Assembly (NCBI GenBank): GCA_016779705.1
Contig: JADHNB010000006.1
Coordinates: 1 to 34,689, forward strand
Source of the DNA: Candidatus Poseidonia sp.
GTDB lineage: Archaea; Thermoplasmatota; Poseidoniia; Poseidoniales; Poseidoniaceae
Reading direction: 5' to 3'
Length of the DNA: 34,689 bases
The notes beneath the pieces were generated by a model. It was not told the DNA's origin, ran no database searches, and saw only the letters and a program-made list of their open reading frames with translations. How positions within the stretch are numbered: position 1 is the stretch's first letter; each line of letters opens with the position of its first letter. The position numbers and the translations under genes were made by a program. Shown here in pieces: positions 33,375 to 34,689 of the stretch.

Positions 33375-34184
33375 ATGCGAGAGCGTGTGGTGTTGAAATG
33401 GGGCGGGGGCCTCATCACCGAAAAACACGCCCTCAAGACGGTGCGGACCGAGGTCTTGGACCACCTCGCCGAGCAAATTGAGTCCTGCATACAGAACGGC
33501 GTTGACGTCATTCTTGTCCATGGAGCCGGTTCCTTTGGCCATTTGCGGGCAAAAGAACACCGGTTGCACGAGGGGAAACTTCCCGAGGCGGACATCAACG
33601 GCTCAATGACGCAAGAAGAAGCCGTCGAAGCGGTTCGCAACGACATGCTCGAATTGAACGCTCATGTCATGCAAGCCTTGACGCGTTGCGACATTTCGGC
33701 GGTGACCCTTTCCCCCCATCAATGGGCAAGGAACACCGGTGCTGGTTTTGATGGCGACCTCGCCCTGTTTGAGCAAGCACCACAAGGCATCGTGATGGTG
33801 TCACACGGCGACGTGGTTGATTGCGACGAGCCGAGACGCTTTGGAATTTTATCGGGCGACGATCTTGTCGTGCGATTGGCCACCGAAATCCCCGGTGTGA
33901 AGCGGTTGGTGTTCGCCATGGGTGGCGTGGATGGGGTGTTGGCCGACCCACCTCAGCCAAACGTGGAGGATGTGCTTTTGCCCACACTGCGCAAAACCGA
34001 TCTGTTCACGGGCGAACATGCCGTTGAGATGGATGTCACCGGGGGCATCGGGTTGAAGGTCGAACGAGGATTTCAAGTGACGGCCAGAGGCATCGAGGTG
34101 CTTTTGGTCAACGGTGAGAAGGACCGTCGCGTCGCCGATGCTTGCATGGGCAAAGAGGTTGTGGGCACCCGTTTGCTCGCATAA
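33375..34184 (+). CDS. Isopentenyl phosphate kinase
   Basis: This amino-acid-kinase-fold enzyme phosphorylates isopentenyl phosphate to isopentenyl diphosphate, the last step of the archaeal mevalonate pathway variants. The 269-residue product shows 'VVLKWGGGLITEK' (phosphate-binding loop, Lys8), 'VDVILVHGAGSFGH' with the family-diagnostic His56, 'MVSHGDVV', 'GILSGDDLVVRLA', 'VFAMGGVDGVL' and 'MDVTGGIGLKVE'. The His in the 'GAGSFGH' segment separates it from other amino-acid kinases. IPP isomerase starts 54 bases after it, so the two enzymes act in sequence. Confidence 0.95.
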   Translation: MRERVVLKWGGGLITEKHALKTVRTEVLDHLAEQIESCIQNGVDVILVHGAGSFGHLRAKEHRLHEGKLPEADINGSMTQEEAVEAVRNDMLELNAHVMQALTRCDISAVTLSPHQWARNTGAGFDGDLALFEQAPQGIVMVSHGDVVDCDEPRRFGILSGDDLVVRLATEIPGVKRLVFAMGGVDGVLADPPQPNVEDVLLPTLRKTDLFTGEHAVEMDVTGGIGLKVERGFQVTARGIEVLLVNGEKDRRVADACMGKEVVGTRLLA

Positions 34185-34238
34185 TCGGACAGAGAACTGT
34201 TCATGTAGCCTCCGCGACAGCGGATAATCGGTGACGGC

Positions 34239-34689
34239 ATGGCAGGATACGGTATCAAGGACGTCCCGCACGTGAGTCTTGGCGATGATGAAAAATCATC
34301 GCTGCAGACGGCCGACCCCGTTCAAGCGGCCCTGATGGCTGAGGCGGTTATCGCCGTGACGGAACGTGACGAGGTGATTGGCCCGATGTCAAAACTCGAA
34401 GCCCACCGAGGCCCAGGCGCCTTCCATCGAGCGTTCAGCCTCTTGCTGTTCAACACCAAGGGCGAGATGCTTCTGCAAAAACGGTCCGCCGACAAAGTCA
34501 CTTTCCCCGGCGTCTGGGCCAATGCTTGTTGTTCACATCCGTTGCACACCCCCGAGGAACTCGAGGAGGCGAACGCCAGCGGAGTGAAGCAGGCGGCGGT
34601 TCGAAAGTTGGAACAAGAACTTGGCATTGACCCCTCATCCATTTCGCCAGATTCGATGACCTTCATGACCAAAATGCGCTATGCCGCCC
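34239..34689 (+). CDS. idi: Isopentenyl-diphosphate delta-isomerase, type I (partial, 3' end outside window)
   Basis: This frame is missing from the ORF track because it runs off the right edge; 150 residues are visible from ATG 34239. It is a Nudix-fold type I IPP isomerase, which converts IPP to DMAPP. Signatures are 'GAFHRAFSLLLFNTKGEML', 'RSADKVTFPGVWANACCSHP' (with the catalytic Cys) and a Nudix-like helix 'KQAAVRKLEQELGI'. Most archaea use the unrelated FMN type II enzyme, so type I is notable. It follows isopentenyl phosphate kinase and is probably co-transcribed, though 'GGATAATCGG' in the gap could be a weak promoter or leader. Confidence 0.9.
   Translation, partial: MAGYGIKDVPHVSLGDDEKSSLQTADPVQAALMAEAVIAVTERDEVIGPMSKLEAHRGPGAFHRAFSLLLFNTKGEMLLQKRSADKVTFPGVWANACCSHPLHTPEELEEANASGVKQAAVRKLEQELGIDPSSISPDSMTFMTKMRYAA

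Noticed and set aside
1-34689. CRISPR arrays, insertion sequences, integrases or attachment sites
   Set aside because: No regularly spaced repeats, transposase or integrase motifs, or terminal inverted repeats were seen on either strand; the region looks like stable chromosome.

Overview
The window looks like a contiguous piece of a marine planktonic euryarchaeal genome, most likely Marine Group II (Candidatus Poseidoniales). That placement is inference from gene content, because no rRNA or tRNA is present. Archaeal markers are a proteasome-activating ATPase (PAN), primase small subunit PriS, Tsr3, an archaeal MBF1-type regulator, RNA 2'-phosphotransferase with a zinc ribbon, and isopentenyl phosphate kinase. 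Several promoters carry archaeal TATA-like boxes. Bacterial-flavoured genes are mixed in: futalosine menaquinone enzymes, an FdhF/YdeP-type molybdoenzyme, split formiminotransferase/cyclodeaminase and type I IPP isomerase. Coding density is very high. No gap exceeds 300 bases (the largest are about 115 to 160), and many genes are joined by 1 to 4 base stop/start overlaps.

Layout. 2-178 is the tail of a plus-strand gene cut by the window edge. 175-5593 is a minus-strand cluster read as aMBF1 regulator, Tsr3 rRNA modification enzyme, FdhD, FdhF-type molybdopterin oxidoreductase and MFS exporter. 5734-8673 is plus-strand: PAN, then glutamate formimidoyltransferase and formimidoyl-THF cyclodeaminase. 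8674-10932 is methionyl-tRNA synthetase (minus), divergent from a CNNM/CorC-type membrane protein (11090-12175). 12157-15025 is a tightly coupled minus-strand trio I do not recognise as a known system: a proline-rich protein with a duplicated C-terminal module, a four-helix membrane protein with an Ala/Lys-rich tail, and a membrane-anchored alpha/beta hydrolase. 15111-20106 is minus-strand: mqnE, mqnA, mqnD, a half-length deoxyhypusine hydroxylase-like HEAT protein, a small zinc protein and priS. 20134-23022 (P2A cation ATPase, minus) and 23177-25222 (OPT transporter, plus) diverge from a shared promoter region. 25301-27776 holds split transketolase and transaldolase (non-oxidative pentose phosphate pathway). 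27894-30071 holds a MreB/MamK-like actin and a double-ended zinc-ribbon protein. 30108-34689 holds thiolase plus a DUF35-type OB protein (minus), KptA, a small zinc protein, isopentenyl phosphate kinase and the start of type I IPP isomerase. These last genes suggest an isoprenoid-lipid neighbourhood.

The most unusual item is the HEAT protein at 16627-17115. It resembles only the C-terminal half of eukaryotic deoxyhypusine hydroxylase, keeps two His-Glu metal motifs exactly 33 residues apart, and could form a diiron site as a homodimer. Secondary leads are the 12157-15025 membrane operon, the MamK-like actin with its zinc-ribbon neighbour, a DUF35 protein that has lost its zinc cysteines, and a possible CTG start for fdhD.
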